This document shows, piece by piece, positions 1-10,700 of a stretch of 64,000 nt of DNA (position 1 is the first letter of the stretch; each line of letters starts with the position of its first letter). Source of the stretch: Conus ventricosus (lineage: Eukaryota; Mollusca; Gastropoda; Neogastropoda; Conidae); contig CM031614.1 in assembly GCA_018398815.1 (NCBI GenBank), positions 53,911,673-53,975,672 on the forward strand, written 5' to 3'. The notes under the pieces were generated by a model. It was not told where the DNA came from and made no database searches. It was given only the letters and a program-made list of their open reading frames with translations. Both the position numbers and the translations under genes were made by a program.

Positions 1-560
1 CCCCTGGTAGGGCTTCCCATGTCAGATAGGCTAAGGGTGAGGATCCTGACTAAGAGTAACCCGCCTTTCTCTCCTTTCTTGTTTTCTGCCTTTCTTATTT
101 GGCCCTTTTCTATCTTCGTCTCCCCTTCAAGTCTTCTTTTCCACACTCTTTTTCTCTCTGTGGTCTCCTTAAGATCCGCCGTGTTGGCCGTGCGGTGCGA
201 CCTGTGTCGGAGGGGGATGAGATCCTGGTGATTGAGAGGGCCAGTGCTCTCAACACATCACTTTGGCTCGGACCTCTCCTAGACAGGGAGTACACTTTGG
301 CCCGGGTGTACTAATCGGCTCCCCTTCTTGGGGCTGGGTCAAAACAGGCATTTCTCCGGCTGGCCAAGGTAACCCCTGCAGTGCTCAGCTCTCTGTTCCC
401 GGGAGTTGGGCATGATCAGGGGGATAGGGTTGGCAGGTTTTTGTCTGTTGTATGTCTCTCCTGAAGCCTGGAAGGGGTCAAGACAGTGATTCTTGGCCCT
501 GGCCCCTTAGTTGGACTCCAAGGTGGGTGGGTAAGGGAGAGATGAAATTTTTGCCTATAA
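1..560 (+). other. Probable LINE-1 5' UTR or upstream flank
   Basis: No convincing coding sequence is seen here. The stretch runs directly into the ORF1 region of the RNase H-bearing LINE and contains no splice or other gene signal I can support, so it is most simply the 5' untranslated region of that LINE or its flank. The left boundary of the element cannot be placed because the window starts inside this sequence. Confidence 0.4.
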
Positions 561-561
561 A

Positions 562-1868
562 TATGACTTCAATCAAAAATCACCCCCCCAAAAAAAAGGA
601 AAGTGCAGTCAATTTCGCTAAGGTCGTCACAGGAGTCTGATGGAGACTCTGATTCTGATAATGAAACAAGGCAGTTGTCAGGATTTTGGTCCACTTGGTT
701 AATCATGGAAAGCAAGGAGCAGGACAAACCCTTTCTGCACTTAGCCCGTTTGCAATTCAGAAGGGCTTTCAAGGTATTGCAGGAGACCCACAGTCCATTA
801 AGCGACTCAGAAACGGCACGTTTCTCATCCAATGTAAAACTAAAAAACAATCAGAGCAGCTGCTGAAAGCTACAAAGCTGGTAGACCGAGAGATCCGGGT
901 GACTCCCCATAAACAGCTGAATTCCTCTAAGGGAGTCATTCGATGCCCAGATCTTCGAGGTGTCTCAGAGGCAGAGATCAAAACGGAACTGACATTCCCA
1001 GGGTGTGACAGAGGTGCATAGGGTGACAGTGAAAAAAGGTGCAGAAAGAGTGGCCACCACACCCTCTTTCTGACATTCTGCAACCCTGTGCTGCCTCCGG
1101 TCATCAAAGTCGGCTACCTGAACGTCCGAGTTCAGTTGTATGTTCCATCCCCGTTGAGGTGCTTCAGATGCCAGAAATTTGGACATGTCAGAGACCGCTG
1201 TTCTGGGCAGGAGGTGTGCGGTGTTTGCTGCAAGGCAACCCATGATGGGCCGTGTAAAGACCCGGCACATTGTGCTAACTGCGGTGGCGACCATCCCTCC
1301 TCTTCACGAAACTGCCCTCTTTGGATTCAGGAATCCACTATACAACGAATAAAAACTGAAAAGAAAATCTCCTTTTTTGAGGCCCGCAAACAGGTTGTGG
1401 GCAGTCAGACGCCAACAGCATCTTCATATGTTTCGGCCGTAAAGAAAGTTTCCACTCGGTCAGTCTGCTGCCAGACGGATGAATTTATCTTTTCCAAGAC
1501 ACTGCAAGGAAGAATTGTAAGCTCTGGTGGAAGCAGGTCCACCACCTCCCAACCCAAAGTGAATGCCCTGGTGGAGGCAAAAAATCCGCCACCCCTCAGA
1601 CTGCCCAGCAGTCTACAACATCTGCTGCTGGGCAGATTAAAAAACCAGCACTCCCGCCTCGAACTCCCTGTCCAGTGCCCGTGCCGGCAAGGGAGTTCAT
1701 CCCAGTGTGGAGATGGTGGAGATGAGGAAGAAACCTCCACCGTCTCCCAAATCCAGACCTTCTTCACCTGTTGGCAAGTCTGCCAGCAGGTCTGAAGACA
1801 ACACAGTCCAGTGAAACTAAACAATAAATTTGCACCTTTAGAAGCAGATGTTGATGAGGAGATGACCT
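562..1868 (+). pseudogene. LINE-1 ORF1 (gag-like, zinc knuckles), frameshifted
   Basis: First ORF of a non-LTR retrotransposon; such proteins bind the element RNA and form the ribonucleoprotein. The reading starts near an ATG at 562 and passes through at least three frames. The middle (about 690-990) encodes an RRM-like region (LIQCKTKKQSEQLLKATKLV). At about 1160-1330 there are clustered zinc knuckles: CFRCQKFGHVRDRC, then CGVCCKATHDGPC, then CANCGGDHPSSSRNC. The C-terminal part is rich in Ser, Thr and Pro and ends with a stop near 1868, 28 bp before ORF2. The CCHC-cluster design is typical of I/Nimb/Jockey-type ORF1. As assembled it cannot make one continuous protein. Confidence 0.85.
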
Positions 1869-1896
1869 GATCTCTCTCCTTTTCGCCCTCTGCACC

Positions 1897-4800
1897 ATGG
1901 ATAGTACAGTATTCCATTGGAATATCCGTGGACTAAATTCCAACTTTGAGGAGCTGCAGCTTCTGTGTCAATCTATAAAACCTTCCGTCGTGGCTCTTCA
2001 GGAAACTCAAATTCAAAGCCAGAAGACCTTCACTCTTTCTGGCTTTAATATTCTTTCAAAACCTGCACAACCATCCACGTTGGGACTGTCGGGCGGTGTT
2101 GCCCTTCTCATGCACAAAACTCTGCTGTATAGTCCTGTCGCTCTGTCTACCTCCCTTCAGGCTGTAGCTGCGAGAGTCACTCTCCACAAGACTGTGACAA
2201 TCTGTTCTCTTTATCTACCTCCTTCTGTCCCGGTTTGTCGTCAGGACCTTGTCAGTCTGATAGGAGAACTTCCTCGACCTTTTTTGCTGTTGGGTGACTT
2301 TAACGGTCACAATCCTCTTTGGGGTAGTGTCAGTACGTCATCCAGGGGTCTGCTTATTGAGGATGTCCTTTCGGATTTGGATTTGTGTTGTCTGAACGAC
2401 GGATCTGCAACTTACCTCCACTCTTCCACAGGTTCACTTTCGTGTTTAGATTTGTCGATTTGTGACCCCTCGCTGGTCCTGGACTATGAGTGGTCTGTCC
2501 ATGACGATCTGCACGGAAGTGACCATTTCCCTGTCTTTCTACAACCCGTAATAACGGAACACGTCTCTGTCTCTCAACATCTAAATTATAAGAAAGCAAA
2601 CTGGGATCTATTTGCAGCCACTATTTCTAAGGAATTCCAGGACACTGATTTTTTTTCAGAGTCCGGACCCAGCAGAATCTCTGACTACCACTGTGATCAA
2701 ATGTGCTAAAGCCTGTATTCCAGTGTCTTCCGATAAACTTCAAATGCCAAAAACACCCTGGTTCGATTCAAACTGCCAAAAAATTTCCAAAGTTCGAAAC
2801 AGGCTCAGCGTCGGGTATACCAACGACCTTCGGGTCCCAACGCTCGAGCCCATCAAAAACTCCGTGCTAAATCGAGACACACTTTAAAATCAGTAAACGT
2901 CGGTCCTGGAGAAGCTTCTGCTCCAGGCTGACATCGAAAACTTCCAAGAAAAAAGTGTGGAACATCATTAAGAAAATCAAAGGGAAAAACACCTGTCCCA
3001 CTGTGAACCATCTCAAGTTTTCAGGACTCTTTAATAACGGAGAAAAAAGCAGTTGCTAATCTGCTTGTTTCAACAATTGAAAAGAATTCCTCCTCTTCTA
3101 ACAAATCAGCCACTTTTGTCAAAAACAAGGCCCTTAAAGAAAAATCACCCTGCAAACTTTTCGTCAGACAACATGGAAGACTACAATCTTCCTTTCACGT
3201 TAAACGAACTGAAATCTGCCTTACTCTCTTGCAGCGATTCCTCTCCAGGTATAGATGAAATCCATTATCAACTGTTGAAACATCTTCCGCAAGAAGGTCT
3301 GCACATAATGCTACAGGTATACAACCATGTGTGGACTACAGGTTGCTTTCCACCCTCTTGGCGAAAAGCCCTCATTATTCCCATCCCCAAACCTGGAAAA
3401 GATCTTTCTAATCCATCAAACTACCGTCCCATAGCTTTGACCAGCTGTGTCTGTAAATTGATGGAGAAAATGGTCAATGCTAGGCTCATGTGGAAACTGG
3501 AAACCGATGGCCTTTTGGCGAAAGAACAGTGTGGTTTCCGCAAACATCGGACTACAGTTGACCATTTGATTCGTCTGGAATCTACACTTCGGAACGCCTT
3601 TTTGAACAGACAGCATGCAGTGGCAATTTTCTTTGACTGGATAAGGCCTACGATACCACCTGGAAGTCGGGGATACTTCATGATCTCCATGATCTGGGTT
3701 TTCGAGGTCATCTTCCGCTTTTCATTCAAAATTTTTTGGCAGAACGACAGTTTCAGGTCCGGGTTGGCACCACTCTCTCTGATGTCCACGAGCAGGAGTT
3801 GGGTGTTCACACGGGGAGCATATTGTCTCCTGCCCTCTTTAGCATCAAGATTAACAACATTGTGAAATCAGTTCAGCAGGGTTCAGACTGCTCATTGTTT
3901 GTGGATGATTTCGCTGTCTACGCAACTGGAAGCCTGTACCCGAGTGTCCAGCGCAGGCTCCAGCTTTGCGTGGATAAAATCCATCAGTGGGCGGATGAAA
4001 ACGGTTTCACCTTTTCTGCTACAAAAACACAGTGTATTCACTTCCATAATTTCCGTCAGTTTTTTCCAGATCCTGAACTTCAAGTAGGGAAATCTCCCAT
4101 TCCAGCTGTCAAAGAGGCCAAATTTCTAGGGGTTATTTTGACCAGAAACTTAACTTTCTCAGCCACATCAAAAACCTCAAAACTGCTTGCCAGAAAGCAC
4201 TGAATATTCTGTGGGTCGTTAGCGCACACCGACTGGGGCGCTGATAAGAAAACTTTGCTGCACCTCTACAGAGCCTTGGTCCGTTCCAAACTGGACTACG
4301 GTTGTGCTGTGTACGGCTCTGCAAGATCGTCTACCTCAAACTCTTGGACCCTATCCACCATCAAGGGCTTCGTCTCTGTCTTGGAGCGTTCCGCACCACC
4401 CTGTGTACAGCCTGTACGCGGAGGCAGGTGAAACCTTCACTGTCCAACCGCAGGCTGAAACTGTCCTTGAATTATTATATCCGACTGTTCTCAGAACCAG
4501 AAAACCCTGCCTATGACTGTGTCTTTGACCCTCCGTTCCAAAGTAGTCTGAAAACAACCCGAAATGTATTCCGCCGTTTGGTCTTCGTATGCGGCCTTAC
4601 GTGCGGAATGCAGGTCTAGACCTAGGAGTTGTGTCCGATTTTTCCAAGTTTCCGGATCAACCTCCGTGGACCTTTTTCACACCAGAGATTCGTTTTGATC
4701 TTGCAGCTTTTCGCAAAGAGTCTACCAGCTCTCTGGCGTACAAGGCATTGTATGCTGACCTCTGTTCCAAATTCCCATCCTATCAAAAAGTTTTCACTGA

Positions 4801-5390
4801 CGGTTCCAAGTCTGAAGATGGAGTGGCCTGTGCAGCCTACTGCCCTGGGGCTCCTTCTCAGATACTGTTGGAACATATACATTCAGATGCTTCTGTCTAT
4901 TCTGCTGAACTTACTGCTCTGGTTCTGGCTTTGAAGATAATCTAACATTCTTCGAAGAGGGACTTTCTGGTTCTGTCGGATTCGCTGTCAGCTTTGGAGG
5001 CCATAGCTGGCCGCAACCTTCAGCATCCAGAACTTTTACTTTTTTTGAACTTTTTAGCAAGTTGAAGGCGGACGGTTACAACATTACTCTTGCTTGGGTT
5101 CCTGGTCATGTTGGCATCGGCAGGAACGAAATGGTTGATCGTTTAGCCAAGAACGCCACAAGAGAGAAACTGTCCAACATTTATATCCCCTGCTCAGATG
5201 TGAAACCAAAATTAACGATTATGTGAGAGACCTCTGGCAGGAGGATTGGAACACACAGACGAGTAACAAACTCTTTCAGATCCGTCCAAACCTTAAGGAC
5301 TTCCTCCCATCTACGTCAGATGGTCGTAAAGAGGAAACGGTTCTGTGCCGGCTGCACACCGGCCATTCGTATTTTACCCATTCTTACCTT
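1897..5390 (+). pseudogene. LINE-1 ORF2 (endonuclease, reverse transcriptase, RNase H), broken
   Basis: Pol of an autonomous-type LINE. Domains in order: APE-type endonuclease at 1897-2700 (WNIRGLNSN, ALQETQ, LLGDFNGHNPLWG, GSDHFPV); reverse transcriptase at about 3170-4200 (SSPGIDEIHYQLL, IPIPKPGKD, NYRPIALTS, catalytic FVDD at 3898-3909); RNase H at about 4790-5160 (VFTDGSK, SAELTAL, LSDSLSALEA, WVPGHVGIGRNEMVD). An RNase H behind the RT points to the I superfamily (Nimb-like) rather than CR1 or true Jockey. Several frameshifts break it. The frame stops at RLHTGHSYFTHSYLL, where piggyBac A begins; the missing C-terminus resumes at 26105. Confidence 0.9.
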
Positions 5391-5394
5391 TTAA

Positions 5395-5518
5395 CCTTTA
5401 CCGGATGACAGATTTTACTACACGGGAGCGATCTCGTGGGTGTACTACACCCAGACTCGCCAATAAAGCCTTTTCCGAAATATGTACCACCCCTTGCTGT
5501 GGGTATCACATACCCACA
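5395..5518 (+). promoter_or_regulatory. piggyBac A left terminus with two perfect palindromes
   Basis: After the terminal CCTTTACCGG come two inverted repeats. TGGGTGTA-c-TACACCCA lies at 5437-5453 (8-bp arms, 1-bp centre). TGTGGGTAT-cac-ATACCCACA lies at 5498-5518 (9-bp arms). They start 42 and 103 bp from the element end. Copy B has the same pair. Subterminal palindromes are plausible transposase-binding sites; binding itself is inference. Confidence 0.7.
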
Positions 5519-5634
5519 CTGACCGCCCGCACGCAGTGCCGATTATTTTCGGCCGCACAAGGGGAGAGGCACTTTCTCTACCAGTTCCCGCCATAGGCTA
5601 GCAGACGTCAGTCACAGCAGCAGCAGCAGCAGCA

Positions 5635-6492
5635 ATGGACGTACAAGAGCTGACCGAGTCTTTTTCTGTTCTGGGGTAAGTAAACAACCTATGAAACATT
5701 CACTGGTTAACACTTTGTGTTTTTGATGAACTTTTATGATCGTTATGAAAATGAGAAATCACAGCACCAGTTTCTAGATGACTTCGCGCTACACGCTGCT
5801 GAGGCTGAACGGTGAAGGGTGAAATTCATATCACCCCACCCTAAATGATAATCCCGAGTTCAGTATCGTGTTGGTGTATGCTTTGTTTTCACGGGGTGTG
5901 TGTGGTGTGTGTTAGTATGTGTGCATGCATGTATTAGCATGTATGTGTGTGGCGAGATTATGGAGGGGGGAGGGGGGGTTGGTGTAGTGCACGAACATGA
6001 GTACGAGTGGTGTGTGTGTGTGCGGAAACTTCGATTTTTTACCTCTGAAATTTACTTTTTTTTTGGCCTTTACTCTTGGATTATATTACTTGTTTCTTAA
6101 TTACTACCCTGAAGTTGTGAGGAACTTCCACTGCCTTCCGTTTCTGATATTTTGGAATTGAATAGAGATCGAGAGCGAGTAGATTGATGAAAGAGTAAAA
6201 GAATTTGGAATTTTTAATATAAGTCTATGAATAATATTACTGATTGGAACTGATTTCTTATGTTTCAGATATGTTATGCCCCTGGGGCTGAAGCACCTCC
6301 TCTTCCATCGAGGCAGTAGTCGGAAGGAAGTGTACCGCAGCCTCTGGGGGAGCCTGAGAGTAAGCTGCTGCTATTTGTCTTTCTTCTTCTTTGTGGCTCA
6401 AACATACATGCAATTGCGCACAAGCTCATACATACACAAACATACATACATATGCACAGGCACACACAGTGTTAGGAGGGGGAGAAAGCGAG

Positions 6493-6534
<42 letters not shown>

Positions 6535-7480
6535 ATGTGATGAAAGAAAGAAGGTTGGTGTCACGAGAAAAATTCAAGACACGATTTTAGTATGTACACT
6601 GCTTTTTATTCATTGATAATGACACAGTCAACCAAGTCACAAAAATGAAAAGGCATCTGGATAAAACCATCTTGTAACCAACAAAATGTGTTCAGTTAGC
6701 AAATAAACCCAACCACCAGGATGTCAGGCACACACACACAGCCCCCCCACCCTCCCTCCCCAACACACACACCACACTCATCCATAAACACTACAAACTG
6801 GCATGCAATATACTAAAAGTGATTTAAAAATGTACACTCACAGCTCTTAGAAGTTAGATAAAGAAACTATTCTTGTGCACATTTCTCCAGTACAGAAACA
6901 TTATTACTGTCATATTCATTTAATTTTTTGTCCTTTTCTCAGTTTGTTGCAAAGCTGGACACCAAGGGGCACAAGACCCTGGTGTACCCCGAGGAAATCA
7001 GGGATGCAGTGAGGTGCCGCTTTCCCCGACTCTGATGCCGGCAGCTATGACCGGCAATACCATGACCAGGTAATGCTGGAGATAAGCATGTTTGCCATGG
7101 TTCTTTTGTCTGACACATCTGTACAATCAAGGACACATCTGTACAATCAAGGATATGAGAATTTTAATTTAAGACCCAAGGCATGGCAATAGCTCATTTC
7201 AAACAGAAACAGCAGCAAAAACAGACAATGTCTTGATAATGCAACTACTGTGAACTCTGTCATGAAAACACAGAAGCCTAGACACATATTTATGGGGAAA
7301 CTTGTAAGCATGATGTGTTCTGCATACACCCTGTCGCTCCACATGACGGTCAGTACAGAATACCAGTAATGTGTTTCAGGGATACCATGTCACCATGGAG
7401 GACCTGGCAAGGGCCACCTGGAAGCCCCCTCCAGCCAACTGCCAGCAGTGCCACCACCAGCCAATTAGCCTTTTTTTCTA
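5635..7480 (+). CDS. piggyBac A accessory gene, four exons, function unknown
   Basis: Unrecognised protein of about 120 residues read inward from the left end. Exon 1 is 5635-5675 (ATG, ends phase 2 at a GTAAGT donor). Exon 2 is 6269-6359 (91 nt, core GLKHLLFHRGSSRKEVYRSL). Exon 3 is 6943-7069 (core TLVYPEEIRDAV, DAGSYDRQYHDQ). Exon 4 starts at 7380 (GYHVTMEDLARATWKP, then CQQC) and ends near 7440-7480; the exact stop is uncertain. All introns are GT-AG. Exon 3 carries one extra C in a CCCC run (7025-7028), probably an error. Exons 1-3 have the same lengths and phases in diverged copy C. I recognise no family; a basic helix region (SSRKEVYR) and a terminal C-x2-C are visible. Convergent with the transposase. 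Confidence 0.75.
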
Positions 7481-7555
7481 CATTAGTTGTTTACATATGT
7501 TAGTTATTCATATTCATGTATATAGTTGTTTACATATGTTAGGATCATTTTAGGA

Positions 7556-9168
7556 TGTCACGACCGACCCCTGGAGGTCTGCCCTGACAGGATCGGTCTA
7601 GATGGGAGTGAAGGGAGTGACTGACCTCACACGCCTCGCAAGAGCCCACACAGAAAGATTACGATACAACACCCATTTATTCACAACACACACAATCACA
7701 AATAAATATTTCAACACACACACCCATGCACAATCACAATCAAGCATTCCAACACACACAACATGCACAGTCACAATCAGGCATTTCGATACACGACATA
7801 CGCAATCACAATCAAGCATTTCAACACATATGACATATACACTATTATAAATAAACATTTCCAGCACCCATCTCTTCCCTGTCATGTAGTGCCTCACACC
7901 CTTGCCTCTCCAAAGTCTACTGGAGCACCCTGTCGCACTAGGTGCCCCAAACCGGGTCGGTTCTTGAAGAGAGTTGCTCAAGGCCGACACCCTTGACACG
8001 CACAAACAGACGGTGGAGAGCGCGTCCCGGGGGACGGGGCGTTGTTGCTGGAGGTCCTAGACGGGGATCAGGACCGTCCAGCCAAGTCCACAGGCTTTTC
8101 CACCAGTACGTGGCCTCAACCAGTGCGTGGTCCCAACCAGTGCGTGGCCCCAACCAGTGGCGTGGTCCCCAACCAGTGCGTGGCCCCAACCAGTGCGTGG
8201 TTCCCAACCAGTGCGCGGCACCAACCAGTGCGCGGTCCCAACCAGTGCGCGGCACCAACCAGTGCGCGGTCCCAACCAGTGCGTGGCACCAACCAGTGCG
8301 CGGTCCCAACCAGTGCGTGGCCCCAACCAGTGCGTGGCCCCAACCAGTGCGTGGTCCCCAACCAGTGCGTGGCCCCAACCAGTGCGTGGTCCCAACCAGT
8401 GCGCGGCACCAACCAGTGCGCGGTCCAACCAGTGCGCGGCACCAACCAGTGCGCGGTCCCAACCAGTGCGTGGCACCAACCAGTGCGCGGTCCCCAACCA
8501 GTGCGTGGCCCCAACCAGTGCGTGCTCCGGGTGAAGCCCCCGGGAGGAGGGAAAAGGTAACTGGGAGGAAAGTAGAAAGACGGGTACAGCTACCCGTGGG
8601 TGACCCGAGTGGTGGGTCAAACGACTCTCTCTGCCCTCTGTCCAGTCGAGAGGACAGCAGCGCAGATGCGGAAAAAGATGAAGTGATGTCTCCCTCCTAC
8701 AGGCCGACTGTAGGAAATGAAAGTACCGACTGTACCTTCGACGATAAGGTGAAGAACAGGACGGAGCAGGCGCTCTCAGAGACATCTCCGCTCGAGTCTA
8801 GAGAAAACCAGCCTAAGCGATGGCGGCCAACATGCCACGCTACGTCACGGTGAGAATACCTCAAGCCTAAGAGGAACCTCGCACGTGCGGCAGGTGAAAA
8901 GACAGGTGAGAGGCCGATAGAGACAGCCAGTACAAGAAAAAGATACCAGCCACCCGTGAACCTGCAGGATGAATTGCACGGGCAGTGGATTAGAGAGAGA
9001 GAGAGAGAAAGTAAACCTAACCTGAGCTAAACCACACCAAAGGTGCAACCACACCACAAGCCACATAAGGGACAGATATACGACAACAACGACGACAACA
9101 ACCAAAAGAACAATTCCTACTACCCTAGATGGGCCAATCGTCACAGGCCTCGTAACAAACCCGTGACA
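7556..9168 (-). repeat. Gypsy-1 3' LTR
   Basis: 1613-bp LTR with TG...CA ends (TGTCACGACC ... CCCGTGACA on the plus strand). It contains CA-rich short repeats (about 7680-7860), a 17-bp minisatellite (8107-8525) and a GA run near 8993. Reading on the minus strand, a purine tract immediately precedes it, so it is the 3' LTR. Confidence 0.9.
8107..8525. repeat. 17-bp minisatellite inside the Gypsy-1 3' LTR
   Basis: About 24 tandem copies of CCAACCAGTGCGTGGTC with variants GTGGCC, GCGGTC and GCGGCA. The unit is not a multiple of three, so all three frames give long repetitive open frames on both strands; these are not genes. The other LTR has fewer units. Confidence 0.95.
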
Positions 9169-9182
9169 AACCCCCTTCTAAA
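9169..9182 (-). promoter_or_regulatory. Gypsy-1 polypurine tract
   Basis: On the minus strand AGAAGGGGGTT directly abuts the 3' LTR. A polypurine tract at this spot primes plus-strand DNA synthesis in LTR retrotransposons, which fixes the element's orientation as minus. Confidence 0.75.
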
Positions 9183-9522
9183 AGCATCTGTTTCTCTGAG
9201 ATACAGTGCTCCTTTGAACCTTGACGCATGTGCAAATTCACAACAATGGGACCGAACCCAACCCTCTGTGACCGACAGAGTACGACAAATCCAATACAAA
9301 CATTCCATGATAGAATTCCACAGGGAGATACATAATACTACATTTATCAAACAACTAAGCAAACCTTCCAACAATGAAAATAACAATCCGAACCATTGGC
9401 GATTCACGACCGTTAACATCACTGAAGTGAAAACTGTCACTACACCTGATACAGAGACCAAAAGGGGATATAACCCTGGTTGAGGGAAGTGTCCCCCTGA
9501 CTGATTTCTCCAATGTGCTGAC

Positions 9523-10335
9523 TACGGAGCTCGGCTAAAATAGTCAGCATCCGTATTGCTGGAACCCTTGAAATGCGAAAATGACTCTGCAGTTCCACTG
9601 CCTAACTCATGAGTCGACGACCGACTGGCCGGATCCGGTCCAGGCACTGGAGAGGATGATGATCGCTCTCCAGTACAAACTTTGGCCGTGCTTCTTCTTG
9701 GGCACGCCAGTGCGCGTCCAAATCTGCCAGCGAGCCTCAGCAACAGTAGGGGCATCGATAGTCCTAGGCGGGACAGCCTCTGGGTATCGACTCGCAGATT
9801 CTACCACTACCAAATTGCAGCGGTGACCGCGATCGGATGGTGGATTTAATGGGTCCCACCAGGTCAACACCAACCTTGCTGAATGGTCCCCCAACTAGTG
9901 GCACTGACCCTAGGGGAGCACGCCTCAAGCGACCCTTAGGCGTTGTCCGTTGGCAGACATCGCAACTGCGGCAGTACTGCCTAACCTGAGAGTTCATCCC
10001 CGGCCAGAAGAAATCCTGTCTTACTTGCTCGAGAGTCCGCTTTGAGCCCATATGACCTGCCATAGGTTGAATCATGGGCCTGCCGGAGAACAGATTCCTC
10101 AAGCTTTGGGGGACGACTAGCTGCTTGGCCACACGATCTGCCCGAGTGAAAACCCTAAGAGGATCCCCTTGTGGAGCTTAAAGCTCACCTTGGCGTGTCG
10201 GGCAGACTGAGCAGGACGATCCACCAGTTGTCGTAGGCGTTGGACATCCGAGTCCCTGGCCTGAAGACGAACAATGGAAGCAGGATCGGCACTCGCAAGG
10301 ACCTCGTCAGAGATCGGCTGAAGAACGGGACGCAA
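9523..10335 (-). pseudogene. Gypsy-1 integrase fused to the RNase H end (RT deleted)
   Basis: Starts with an integrase lead-in (RDSDVQRLRQLV), then the zinc-binding H2C2 domain (HMGSKRTLEQVRQDFFWPG, CRSCDVCQRT) and the catalytic core (KVGVDLVGPI, then SRYPEAVPPRTIDAPTVAEA). The core breaks off after about GVP and joins, near 9690, the C-terminal part of RNase H (FVLESDHHPLQCL, NTDADYFSRAP, stop). The integrase C-terminus and the RT fingers, palm and thumb are missing at this junction. RNase H closing the polyprotein behind integrase is the Gmr1-like order. Frameshifts add further damage. Confidence 0.82.
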
Positions 10336-10439
10336 CTCCTGTTCCTGCTTCTAGCTTTGGCGTGGTGGCAACTCCCACACACGCCTGTACAGGCAGATCC
10401 GTAGACACGGACTGACTGCGTCCGTCTGCAAAGGTGATG

Positions 10440-10700
10440 GTATTCCCTATGATAGGGAATACAGAGGTCGCTCCACCGCGATGGCCCATACTTCGCCACA
10501 GAAGTAGGGGGTGGAGATAGAAATGAGTACAGAAGGACGGGTGGAGGTAAAACCAGCCTCCAACCCGCACACATCATAACTAGCGCCCCTGCCGGGCCTC
10601 AGGAGAAACCAAATCCTTATCCACAAAGATCGTTGATGCTCCCGAATCCCTGATGGTGTCAACCAAGGAAGAACCAACAACAGAAAGGAAACACCGGGCA
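10440..10700 (-). pseudogene. Gypsy-1 aspartic protease
   Basis: Retropepsin-like domain with active-site DSGASTIFV (in place of the common DTGA) and a C-terminal PLYSLIIGN-like strand. It lies between the gag zinc knuckle and integrase. Its role is to cleave the polyprotein. Frameshifts divide it. Confidence 0.7.

Noticed and set aside
5900..6600. Short frames in GT- and GA-rich DNA
   Set aside because: They are microsatellite translations within accessory-gene introns.
7938..8853. Long open frames on both strands (up to about 300 codons) across the LTR
   Set aside because: They come from the 17-bp minisatellite, whose period keeps all frames open. Peptides such as NQCVAPTSAW are repeat translations.
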